A stretch of 64,000 nt of DNA. Source: Amycolatopsis coloradensis (GTDB lineage Bacteria > Actinomycetota > Actinomycetes > Mycobacteriales > Pseudonocardiaceae). The position numbers were made by a program, and so were the translations under genes. A model generated the notes under the pieces. The model was not told the DNA's origin. It saw nothing but the letters and a program-made list of their open reading frames with translations, and made no database searches. Every line of letters begins with the position of its first letter. Position 1 is the first letter of the stretch. Below are positions 9,342 through 16,636 of this stretch, piece by piece. The stretch covers positions 124,001 to 188,000 of the forward strand of contig NZ_MQUQ01000004.1 of the NCBI RefSeq assembly GCF_001953865.1, in the 5' to 3' direction.

Positions 9342-10526
9342 CTACGGGGTCCAGCCCGCCGACTCGGCCCAGGCGTCGGCCCGGATGAAGGCCGCGTCGA
9401 CCCAGACCTGTTTCTCGTCGGTGTACTGCTCGACGGTCCCGTCACCGGCGTGCTTCGCGGCCATGGCGTTCTTGACCGCCGCGTAGGCGTCGCGCTCGTC
9501 CGGGTTCCGCCGCAGCCACTCCGGGAACAGCAGGGCGAGCCGCCAGGCGGGCGTCTCCTGGGAGCGGACGTGCAGGTTGACCGGGCGGCGCGGATCACCG
9601 CCGAAGTGGAACCGCTTCGGCCAGGTGCCGTCTTCGCCGTGCGCGTCGTCGAACCATTCGCCTTCCGCACGCGGGAACCCGGCGTCGGAGAGCGCGTCGG
9701 ACAGCTCATCGGCCTTGTCCAAAGTGGACACCGTCAGCTGGAGATCGAGGATGTCCTTGGCTGGCAACCCCGGCACGGACGTCGAACCGATGTGATCGAC
9801 CCGCACGGCGTCGTCCCCGGCCACCACGCGGATCCGCGCGAGCGCCCGCTCGGCCTGCGCGGGCCACGTCGGGTCGTACTGCGCGATCTTCGGCGACATC
9901 GGCGCACGCGGCTTGCGCAGCCGCACGTTCGCCTCGAACGGGGTCAGCCTGTCCGCCCACAACGCGTCGACGTCGGCGAGCACGATGTCGGGCGCGCCAC
10001 TGTTGTCGAACCAGACGTCGGCCACCGCCCGGCGCTGGTCGGTCGTGGCCTGCGCCTTGATCCTGGCGCGCGCGTCGGCCTCGGACATTCCCCGCGCGTC
10101 GACCAGGCGGCGGACCCGGGTCTCCTCCGGGGCGTCGACCATGACGACGAGGTGGTACATCGGCGCGAGACCGCCTTCGACCAGCAGCGGGATGTCGTGG
10201 ACGATGATCGCGTCCGGCGCCGCTTCGGCCATCAGCTCGGCCGTCCGGGCGCCGACCCTCGGATGGACGATCGAGTTCAGCCGCTTGCGGGACTCCTCGC
10301 CGGCGAACGCCTTGGCCGCGAGCGCCGCGCGATCGAGCGAACCGTCGGACGCGAGGATGTCGTCCCCGAACGCCTCGACGAGTTCGGCGAGACCGGGCGT
10401 TCCCGGTTCGACGACCTCCCTGGCGATCTTGTCGGAGTCGATGAGGACGGCGCCGTGCTCGGAAAGCCGGTTCGCCACCGTCGATTTTCCGGCGCCGATC
10501 CCGCCGGTCAGGCCCACACGCAGCAT
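9342..10526 (-). CDS. coaE: Dephospho-CoA kinase fused to GrpB/UPF0157 domain
   Basis: CoaE carries out the last step of coenzyme A synthesis, phosphorylating the 3'-hydroxyl of dephospho-CoA. Residues 1-200 form the kinase, with P-loop GGIGAGKS near residue 8, DSDKIAREVV, and a lid with DARGMSEADARARI. Residues 220-394 form a GrpB-type nucleotidyltransferase-like domain marked by VDHIGSTSVPGLPAKDILDLQL. This two-domain fusion is known in actinobacteria, so it is expected. The position next to rpsA and uvrB matches the mycobacterial order. The start ATG at 10526 opens directly on the P-loop strand. It is convergent with the response regulator gene, with only three bases between stops. Confidence 0.95.
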   Translation of the reverse strand: MLRVGLTGGIGAGKSTVANRLSEHGAVLIDSDKIAREVVEPGTPGLAELVEAFGDDILASDGSLDRAALAAKAFAGEESRKRLNSIVHPRVGARTAELMAEAAPDAIIVHDIPLLVEGGLAPMYHLVVMVDAPEETRVRRLVDARGMSEADARARIKAQATTDQRRAVADVWFDNSGAPDIVLADVDALWADRLTPFEANVRLRKPRAPMSPKIAQYDPTWPAQAERALARIRVVAGDDAVRVDHIGSTSVPGLPAKDILDLQLTVSTLDKADELSDALSDAGFPRAEGEWFDDAHGEDGTWPKRFHFGGDPRRPVNLHVRSQETPAWRLALLFPEWLRRNPDERDAYAAVKNAMAAKHAGDGTVEQYTDEKQVWVDAAFIRADAWAESAGWTP

Positions 10527-10722
10527 GTCGATCAGCCTAGTAGCGCGGCCAGGCGTGACCGCGCAGGGTCACGGGGTGACACATCCGGCACAGAAGGGAG
10601 CGAAAGGCAAGATCATCGTGACGCACGACTCGGCCATTTCGAGTGACACGCCGAGCGGTTACGCGGCTTTGGGCGCTCGATTGCGTACCGTGCGCGGCGA
10701 AGGTAGCCCACACGGAGGAACG

Positions 10723-10947
10723 ATGGCAGACGGCAAGCACGCGGGAAGGCACCGGCTCGGTACGCCGGGGCTGGTGCACTGTGTCCTCCATCGTCCCGTG
10801 GCCGAGGCCCTCGCCGAATATCGGCGCACGTGGCTGAGCGCGCTCCTCGTCCCCGCCAAGCACAGCTTCGCCGGACTTCGCCGCAGGGCCCGCGCCGCGG
10901 CCCTCGACCACGTCTGGTTGCCGGCCGTCCGACCCGCCACCTCCTGA
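10723..10947 (+). CDS. Small hypothetical protein, 74 residues
   Basis: Begins MADGKHAGRHRL and ends LPAVRPATS; rich in Arg, Ala and His, with no signal peptide or membrane segment and no family I recognise. Support comes from a strong GGAGGAA ribosome site six bases before the ATG at 10723 and a clean stop just before the palindrome array. It is divergent from coaE across about 195 bases in which no other gene was seen. It is antisense to nothing known. Expression is unproven. Confidence 0.5.
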   Translation: MADGKHAGRHRLGTPGLVHCVLHRPVAEALAEYRRTWLSALLVPAKHSFAGLRRRARAAALDHVWLPAVRPATS

Positions 10948-10948
10948 A

Positions 10949-11182
10949 CCGCAAGTAGTCCTCTACTTGCGGTAGTCACGCGTCCAGAAACCGCAAGTAG
11001 TCCTCTACTTGCGATCGTCACGCGTCCAGAAACCGCAAGTAGTCCTCTACTTGCGGTAGTCGCGCGTCCAGAGACCGCAAGTAGTCCTCTGCTTGCGGTC
11101 GTTGCGCGTGCAAGAACCGCAAGCAGTCCTCTACTTGCGATCGTTGCGCGTGCAAGGACCGCAAGTAGAGGACTACTTGCGG
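10949..11182. repeat. Six-copy tandem array of a 24-bp palindrome, 42-bp period
   Basis: Copies start at 10949, 10991, 11033, 11075, 11117 and 11159, exactly 42 bases apart. Each holds a hairpin with 10-bp arms (CCGCAAGTAG / CTACTTGCGG) around TCCT, followed by an 18-base spacer that is itself similar between copies (for example CACGCGTCCAG or TTGCGCGTGCAAG). Small differences between copies keep or slightly weaken pairing. The last copy has its loop inverted (AGGA). The array fills the gap between the convergent 74-residue gene and rpsA. It is not a CRISPR, because the spacers are not unique. Confidence 0.9.
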
Positions 11183-11191
11183 GGAGAAAAA

Positions 11192-11230
11192 GACAGCGGC
11201 CCCGGTCTGTGAAGGACCGGGGCCGCTGTC
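11192..11230 (-). terminator. Rho-independent terminator of rpsA
   Basis: A perfect 16-bp stem (11192-11207 with 11215-11230) and a 7-base loop. On the minus strand it is followed by CTTTTTCTC, a proper U-tract. It lies 26 bases after the rpsA stop. Confidence 0.92.
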
Positions 11231-11256
11231 TGTCAGCTACTGGCTGAGCGCCTGGA

Positions 11257-12759
11257 TCAGGCAGCGCCGCCCGAGAGCTTCTCGCGGAGAGCCGCGAGCT
11301 GCTCGTCGCTGGCGAGCGTGCCACCGCTCTTGGCCTCGGCCGGAGCGGAGGTGTAGCTCTGCTCGCCCGAGTCGCTCGAGGTGACACCGGTCGCGGCGTC
11401 GGCCGCGGCTTCCGCGTCGGCCTCGGCGGCCTTGACGACCTGCTTCATGTGAGCCTCGTAGCGGGTGTGAGCCTCGGCGTACTGACGCTCCCACTCCTCA
11501 CGCTGCTTGTCGAAGCCTTCCTGCCACTCCTGGGTGTCCGGGTCGAAGCCTTCGGGGTAGATGTAGTTGCCCTCGGCGTCGTACTCGGCGGCCATGCCGT
11601 ACTGGGTGGGGTCGAACTCGGTCTCCGGCGTGACGCCCTCGTTCGCCTGCTTCAGCGACAGCGAGATGCGACGACGCTCGAGGTCGATGTCGATGACCTT
11701 GACCATCACGTCGCCGTTGACCTGGACGACCTGCTCCGGGATCTCCACGTGGCGCTCGGCCAGCTCGGAGATGTGCACCAGACCCTCGATGCCCTCCTCG
11801 ACGCGCACGAACGCACCGAACGGGACGAGCTTGGTGACCTTGCCCGGCACGATCTGACCGATCGCGTGGGTGCGGGCGAACTGACGCCACGGGTCTTCCT
11901 GGGTCGCCTTCAGCGACAGCGAGACGCGCTCGCGGTCCATGTCGACGTCCAGAACCTCGACCGTGACCTCCTGGCCGACCTCAACGACCTCGGAGGGGTG
12001 GTCGATGTGCTTCCAGGACAGCTCGGAGACGTGCACCAGGCCGTCGACGCCACCCAGGTCCACGAAGGCACCGAAGTTGACGATGGACGACACGACGCCC
12101 TTGCGGACCTGACCCTTGGCGAGCGCGTTGAGGAACTCGCTGCGCACCTCGGACTGGGTCTGCTCCAGGTAGGCACGGCGGGACAGGACCACGTTGTTGC
12201 GGTTCTTGTCCAGCTCGATGATCTTCGCCTCGAGCTCGCGGCCGACGTACGGCTGCAGGTCGCGCACACGGCGCATCTCGACCAGCGACGCGGGCAGGAA
12301 GCCGCGCAGGCCGATGTCCAGGATGAGGCCGCCCTTGACGACCTCGATGACGGTGCCCTTGACGGGCTCGTCCTTCTCCTTGAGCTCCTCGATCGTGCCC
12401 CAGGCGCGCTCGTACTGCGCACGCTTCTTGGACAGGATCAGACGGCCTTCCTTGTCCTCCTTCTGGAGGACCAGGGCTTCGACCTCATCGCCGACGGTGA
12501 CAACCTCAGCCGGGTCGACATCGTGCTTGATGGAGAGCTCGCGCGAGGGGATGACACCCTCGGTCTTGTAGCCGATGTCGAGCAGGACCTCGTCACGGTC
12601 AACCTTGACGATGGTGCCCTCAACGATGTCGCCATCGTTGAAGTACTTGATCGTCTTGTCGATCGCTGCGAGGAAATCTTCCTCCGACCCGATGTCGTTG
12701 ATAGCGACCTGCGGGGCCCCAATGGGGGCGGTCGGGGCGGTGGCGGTGTCGGTCGTCAT
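11257..12759 (-). CDS. rpsA: 30S ribosomal protein S1
   Basis: S1 binds mRNA on the 30S subunit. The 500-residue protein has four S1/OB-fold repeats at about residues 40-110, 128-190, 215-285 and 300-370, seen as repeated phrases such as DGDIVEGTIVKV, VKGTVIEVVKGGLILDIG, RKGVVSSIVNFGAFVDLGG and VPGKVTKLVPFGAFVRVEEG. An acidic C-terminal tail follows, ending in LAALREKLSGGAA. Four repeats, rather than six, is the usual actinobacterial form. The ATG at 12757-12759 has GGAG upstream. A strong terminator follows. The neighbouring polA, coaE and uvrB genes are on the same strand, as in mycobacteria. Confidence 0.97.
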   Translation of the reverse strand: MTTDTATAPTAPIGAPQVAINDIGSEEDFLAAIDKTIKYFNDGDIVEGTIVKVDRDEVLLDIGYKTEGVIPSRELSIKHDVDPAEVVTVGDEVEALVLQKEDKEGRLILSKKRAQYERAWGTIEELKEKDEPVKGTVIEVVKGGLILDIGLRGFLPASLVEMRRVRDLQPYVGRELEAKIIELDKNRNNVVLSRRAYLEQTQSEVRSEFLNALAKGQVRKGVVSSIVNFGAFVDLGGVDGLVHVSELSWKHIDHPSEVVEVGQEVTVEVLDVDMDRERVSLSLKATQEDPWRQFARTHAIGQIVPGKVTKLVPFGAFVRVEEGIEGLVHISELAERHVEIPEQVVQVNGDVMVKVIDIDLERRRISLSLKQANEGVTPETEFDPTQYGMAAEYDAEGNYIYPEGFDPDTQEWQEGFDKQREEWERQYAEAHTRYEAHMKQVVKAAEADAEAAADAATGVTSSDSGEQSYTSAPAEAKSGGTLASDEQLAALREKLSGGAA

Positions 12760-13063
12760 TAGGCGGGTTGCTCCGGTGGATGGGAAGTAGTGGGTTTGCG
12801 GTTAGGGCACCATGGGCTCTTTCGGCATGCGGCGACCACATAAGCAAACGTCCACAGGGAACGACCGCGAACATCACCACATCCGGTGCGCGACCCCCTG
12901 ACCCGGACGCTGAGCGAACCGGGGGAAAGAGTAGCGCGAACCCACTGCGCTAACAGATATCCTACGCGGCCCCCTGTACACGGCACAATCAGGGTCGCCC
13001 CCACGATCACGGCGGGCGGATAAACTGTCCCGCGAAGCCCTGACCTGGGGAAAGGATATCGGT
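12760..13063. other. Divergent promoter region between rpsA and the methyltransferase gene
   Basis: A 304-base gene-free stretch. Possible -10 boxes are TACTCT on the minus strand at 12928-12933 (towards rpsA, implying a long leader) and TATCCT on the plus strand at 12958-12963 (towards the methyltransferase). No -35 boxes, riboswitch or leader peptide could be supported. Confidence 0.35.
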
Positions 13064-13927
13064 TTGAGTCAGCAGTCCGCCACCGAGCACCCAACGGCGG
13101 CCGAAAGGCACGCACAGGCCGAGGAGCGGCTCGGCACCGCGGGGGTCGCCCACCGGGCGGTCTCGGCACCCGAGGCGACGGCCGCGAACCTGGCGTGGTG
13201 GGACGCCGACGCCGACGACTACCAGGCGACCCACGGCGGCTTCCTCGGCGACGCGGACTTCGTCTGGTGCCCAGAGGGCGTCCGTGAGGCGGACGTCGCA
13301 CTTCTGGGTGAAGTCGGCGGCAAGCGGATCCTGGAGGTCGGCTGCGGGCAGGCGGCGTGCGCGCGCTGGCTCGCCGGGCAAGGCGCCGACGCGGTGGCGA
13401 CCGATCTGTCCGCGGGCATGCTGCGGCACGCGAGGGAGGGCAACGAGCGGACCGGTGCCGCCGTCCCGCTCGTGCAGGCGACGGCGGAGTCGCTGCCGTT
13501 CGCCGACGCGAGCTTCGACGCGGCGTGCTCGGCCTTCGGCGCGGTCCCGTTCGTGGCGTCGGTGGACGTCGTGTTCGCCGAAGTGCACCGGGTACTCCGG
13601 CCGGGTGCCTGCTGGGTGTTCTCGGTGACCCATCCGATGCGATGGATCTTCCCCGACGATCCAGGGCCGCAGGGCCTCACCGTCACCCAGCCGTATTTCG
13701 ACCGCACGCCCTACGTCGAAGTCGACGAAGAGGGCGTCGCGACCTACGTCGAGTACCACCGCACCATCGGCGACTACGTCCGCGCGCTCGCCGACGCCGG
13801 TTTCACCCTGACGGACGTCATCGAGCCCGCCTGGCCGGAGGGCCACTCCCGCACCTGGGGACAGTGGAGCCCGTTGCGCGGCAAGCTCTTCCCCGGTACC
13901 GCGATCTTCTGCACCCAACGGGGATGA
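13064..13927 (+). CDS. Class I SAM-dependent methyltransferase
   Basis: A 287-residue methyltransferase of the UbiE/Methyltransf_11 type. Motif I is ILEVGCGQAACARWLA near residue 90, followed by a motif II acidic residue in VATDLSAGML and a late strand with HRVLRPGACWVFSVTHPMRW. The substrate is not deducible. The start is TTG 13064, preceded by GGGGAAAGGA; the encoded SQQSATEHPT leader then runs into the AWWDADADDYQATHG segment typical of the family. Its TGA overlaps the next gene's ATG, so it is co-translated with the GNAT protein. Confidence 0.88.
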   Translation: MSQQSATEHPTAAERHAQAEERLGTAGVAHRAVSAPEATAANLAWWDADADDYQATHGGFLGDADFVWCPEGVREADVALLGEVGGKRILEVGCGQAACARWLAGQGADAVATDLSAGMLRHAREGNERTGAAVPLVQATAESLPFADASFDAACSAFGAVPFVASVDVVFAEVHRVLRPGACWVFSVTHPMRWIFPDDPGPQGLTVTQPYFDRTPYVEVDEEGVATYVEYHRTIGDYVRALADAGFTLTDVIEPAWPEGHSRTWGQWSPLRGKLFPGTAIFCTQRG

Positions 13928-14826
13928 CCTCGACGGCGGGGCAGCAGCGCGCGCGGTTCGCCGCGCTCGACCCGCTGCTCCCGCCACCACCACCGCTCCC
14001 GCCCGGCGATCCCGTCGAGGCGGGCGGCGCCGCCGGGACGATCGCGCACGTGCGGTTCGCGTCGGGTTCGTGGCAGCGGCTCTGGAGCCCGGCGCGCCTC
14101 CAGATCCTCTCCGCGATCCTCCCCCTCGACGCCGGTGCGGGGATGAGCGCGCTGCTCTCCGCCTGGCGCGAGCGGATCGCGCTCGCCGACACCGCACCCG
14201 ATTCGTCGTGCACGGTCACCTGGCCCAGCCGCGACGTCGTGGTCGCGCGCGCCCTGCTCGACCACGGGCTCGCGCCGCAACTGGCGCTGGCCGTCCGCGC
14301 GCCCGCCAAGGGTGCGGCGCACACCGTGTCGGGCGTGACCGTGCGGGACTCGACGCACGGCGATCTGGAGGAGATCACCGACCTCCGGTTCGAAGAACTT
14401 CGCTACACCTCGTTCGTCGGCCACGGTGTCGTCCGGCCCGGCGCGAAGGCGCTGCTCGCCGAAGAGGTCCGCCGCGGGCTGCACTTCGGCGGCCGCGTCT
14501 GGATCGCCGAAGAAGAAGGCGTCACGGTGGGGATGGTGACCGGCGGGAAGCGCTCGCCGGTCTCCGGTGACGCGCTCGCCGGACGGCTGCCGCCCGGCGA
14601 GTGGGGCTACCTCGGCACGCTCGCGGTCACCGCCGCCGCGCGGAGCCGCGGGATCGGGCGCGCGCTGACCGCTGTCGCGCACGACGAACTGTTCTCGCCG
14701 TCGCTGCGCGGTACCTTCGTCTCGTACAATCCGACCAATCCGCTTTCCCCGGTTTTCTGGCACCGGCAGGGTTACCGTCCTCTGTGGACGACTTGGGCGG
14801 TGAGCCCGGCCGCGGCCCTGCGGTAG
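13924..14826 (+). CDS. GNAT family N-acetyltransferase, first of a tandem pair
   Basis: A 300-residue protein with a C-terminal GNAT acetyl-CoA site, RSRGIGRALT near residue 240, after the strand WGYLGTLAVTAAA. The N-terminal half (about 140 residues) has no GNAT signature but shares the phrase SSCTVTWPSRD with the next gene, suggesting a degenerate first domain. The ending VFWHRQGYRPLWTTW is nearly identical in both genes, so they arose by duplication. It is translationally coupled (ATGA) to the upstream methyltransferase. The acceptor is unknown. Confidence 0.82.
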   Translation: MTSTAGQQRARFAALDPLLPPPPPLPPGDPVEAGGAAGTIAHVRFASGSWQRLWSPARLQILSAILPLDAGAGMSALLSAWRERIALADTAPDSSCTVTWPSRDVVVARALLDHGLAPQLALAVRAPAKGAAHTVSGVTVRDSTHGDLEEITDLRFEELRYTSFVGHGVVRPGAKALLAEEVRRGLHFGGRVWIAEEEGVTVGMVTGGKRSPVSGDALAGRLPPGEWGYLGTLAVTAAARSRGIGRALTAVAHDELFSPSLRGTFVSYNPTNPLSPVFWHRQGYRPLWTTWAVSPAAALR

Positions 14827-14858
14827 CGGTGATCGGCGCGGTCGACCCTGGGGGCGGG

Positions 14859-15788
14859 ATGGATATCGAGAAGACGTTGTTCGACGCGCACCGGACGCGG
14901 TTCGCGGCGATCGACGGGCTCCTGCCCGAAGCCGCCCCACCGCCGGTGGCTGGCGAACGCGTCGACGCCGCCACCGCTTCGGGAGTCCAGGTCACCGGCG
15001 TGGTGCAGCGCCAGTTGCACGGCCCGGACGACGTCCCGCTGCTGTGGTCCGCCGCCGACGTCCGCCAGTTGTTCCCGTTCATCGGGAACACCGGCACCGA
15101 GGGGATGGACCTGCTGCTGCGGGCGTGGCGGACCTGGATGGACGCCGAATCGCCGGGTGAGGATTCATCCTGTGTGGTCAACTGGCCCAGCCGGGACGCC
15201 GAGGCGATCCGCGCCTTCCTCGATCACGGCCTGGTGCCGATGGCGGCGCTCGCCGTGCGCACCGGCAGCCATCGGGAGGAACCCACCGACGACGGCGTGG
15301 CCGTCCGCCGGGCACGGCCGGACGACTTCGAGGACGTGCTCGCGATGGCCGTGTCGACGCACGACTACATCGGCCAGGTCGCCACCCGGCACCGCTCCAA
15401 CGCCGGGGCCCTGCTCGCCCCCGGACTGGAACGCGCCCTCGACAAGGACGCCCCGCTGCTGTGGCTGGCGAAGCGGCACGGTGAGATCGCCGCGTTCGCG
15501 CACGCCGCCTGGATCGCGTCGACGCCGGGTTCGGCCGAGGCCGAACTCCTCCCCCACGGCCGGTGGGGCTACGTCAACAACGTCGTCACCGTGCCCGGCC
15601 TGCGCGGAAGGGGCCTCGGGCGCACACTGATGTCCGTGGTGCACAAGGAGTTCGACGCCGACGGCGCGGACGGCACGTATCTCTACTACAACCCGACCAA
15701 CCCGCTCTCTTCGGTGTTCTGGCACCGGCAGGGTTATCGTCCACTGTGGACGTCCTGGGAGGTCCATCCGGCCTCGGCCCTGCGCTAG
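14859..15788 (+). CDS. GNAT family N-acetyltransferase, second of a tandem pair
   Basis: A 309-residue paralogue of the preceding gene, 32 bases downstream. The acetyl-CoA loop is RGRGLGRTLM near residue 250. Shared landmarks are SSCVVNWPSRDAEAIRAFLDHGLVP, YYNPTNPLSSVFWHRQGYRPLW and the final ASALR. The two proteins differ most in the substrate-facing N-terminal half. The ATG at 14859 follows a CTGGGGGCGGG ribosome site. The methyltransferase and two acetyltransferases probably form one transcript; the product they modify is unknown. Confidence 0.82.
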   Translation: MDIEKTLFDAHRTRFAAIDGLLPEAAPPPVAGERVDAATASGVQVTGVVQRQLHGPDDVPLLWSAADVRQLFPFIGNTGTEGMDLLLRAWRTWMDAESPGEDSSCVVNWPSRDAEAIRAFLDHGLVPMAALAVRTGSHREEPTDDGVAVRRARPDDFEDVLAMAVSTHDYIGQVATRHRSNAGALLAPGLERALDKDAPLLWLAKRHGEIAAFAHAAWIASTPGSAEAELLPHGRWGYVNNVVTVPGLRGRGLGRTLMSVVHKEFDADGADGTYLYYNPTNPLSSVFWHRQGYRPLWTSWEVHPASALR

Positions 15789-15868
15789 CGAGTCCGGTTT
15801 GCGGCGGTTTCGTCACCCTTGCGTGTGACGTGGGCCCCGCGCGGTTGTGCACCTCCCAAGGCAGGGTT

Positions 15869-15900
15869 AACTTTTGAACTGACCAGTCAGTTCAAAAGTT
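15869..15900. promoter_or_regulatory. Perfect palindromic operator, probably for the TetR regulator of this operon
   Basis: Arms of 14 bp (AACTTTTGAACTGA and its complement) flank CCAG. The central ACTGACCAGTCAGT resembles many TetR-family operators. It lies 28 bases before the first gene of an operon whose last gene is a TetR regulator, so autoregulation is the simple reading. Direct binding is inferred. Confidence 0.75.
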
Positions 15901-15928
15901 CCGCGAGTCATCTACCTGGGAGTTCTTC

Positions 15929-16636
15929 GTGCGGGTTCAAGCCGACAGGGTGTCCGTGACCGGACCCCACGGCACGCTGCTGTCGCCGACCTCGCTCACC
16001 GTTTCGGGCGGTGAGCTGGCGATCGTGCACGGCGAACCGGGAGTCGGCGTCACGGCCTTCGGGCTGGCGCTGGCGGGCAGACTGAAGCCCGCCACCGGGA
16101 CGGTGACCGTCGACGGCGGTGACCCGCGGAAGATCGTGGCCATCGTGGACTCCCCCGGCGTGAGCGAGCCTGACGGCGCGTTGTCACTGCAGGTCGTCGT
16201 CGGGGAGGAACTCGAACTGGCGAAGCGCCCGGCGAACAAGGCCGCCATCGCGAGCTGGCTGGCCGAGCACGACGCCGCCGCCTTCGCCACCACGCGCTTC
16301 GAGAACGTCGCGGCGGTGACCCGCACCCGGCTGCTCACCGAGCTCGCCGCGAGCCGCGAGGACGTCGGCGTCCTCGTGCTCGACACCCCGGACAGGCACA
16401 CCAGCGACGTCGACAGCTGGGCGCGGCTCGCCCGCGAGCACGCCGAGCGCGGCCTCGCCGTCATCGTGCTGACCGCCACCACCCCGGTTTCGGTCCTGCC
16501 GGAGAAGCCTGCCCTGTGCGGCGCTCTCGAGCAGCCCGATCCCGTGCGCTGCGCGCCCGTCGAGACCCCGGCGGAGACGACGCTGGAAGCGACCGTGGCG
16601 GACGACACCGACAAGACTTCAGGAGACCAGGAATGA
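15929..16636 (+). CDS. ABC-transporter-like nucleotide-binding protein with degenerate Walker A
   Basis: A 235-residue protein with an ABC ATPase-like N-terminus (VTGPHGTLLSPTSLTVSGGELAIVHGEPGVG). The P-loop reads GEPGVGVTAFGLALAGRL: the catalytic Lys-Ser/Thr of GxGKST is replaced by Val-Thr, so classical ATP hydrolysis is doubtful. A Walker B-like VGVLVLDTPDRH is present, but LSGGQ is replaced by a TRTRLLTELAASRE region. The C-terminal 40 residues are Thr/Glu-rich. GTG 15929 follows the palindromic operator. It overlaps the YhgE/Pip gene by ATGA, which suggests it works with that membrane protein, perhaps as a non-catalytic regulatory subunit. Confidence 0.7.
   Translation: MRVQADRVSVTGPHGTLLSPTSLTVSGGELAIVHGEPGVGVTAFGLALAGRLKPATGTVTVDGGDPRKIVAIVDSPGVSEPDGALSLQVVVGEELELAKRPANKAAIASWLAEHDAAAFATTRFENVAAVTRTRLLTELAASREDVGVLVLDTPDRHTSDVDSWARLAREHAERGLAVIVLTATTPVSVLPEKPALCGALEQPDPVRCAPVETPAETTLEATVADDTDKTSGDQE

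Noticed and set aside
9342..10526. Novel CoaE-GrpB fusion
   Set aside because: The fusion is a known actinobacterial arrangement, not a new one.
10949..11182. CRISPR array
   Set aside because: Repeats are regular but the spacers are near copies of each other and only 18 bases long, and no cas gene is near.
10659..11387. 242-codon minus-strand protein with repeated ASRGLLAV units
   Set aside because: The 42-base period is a multiple of three, so the palindrome array stays open by arithmetic; the frame overlaps rpsA, its terminator and the small gene.
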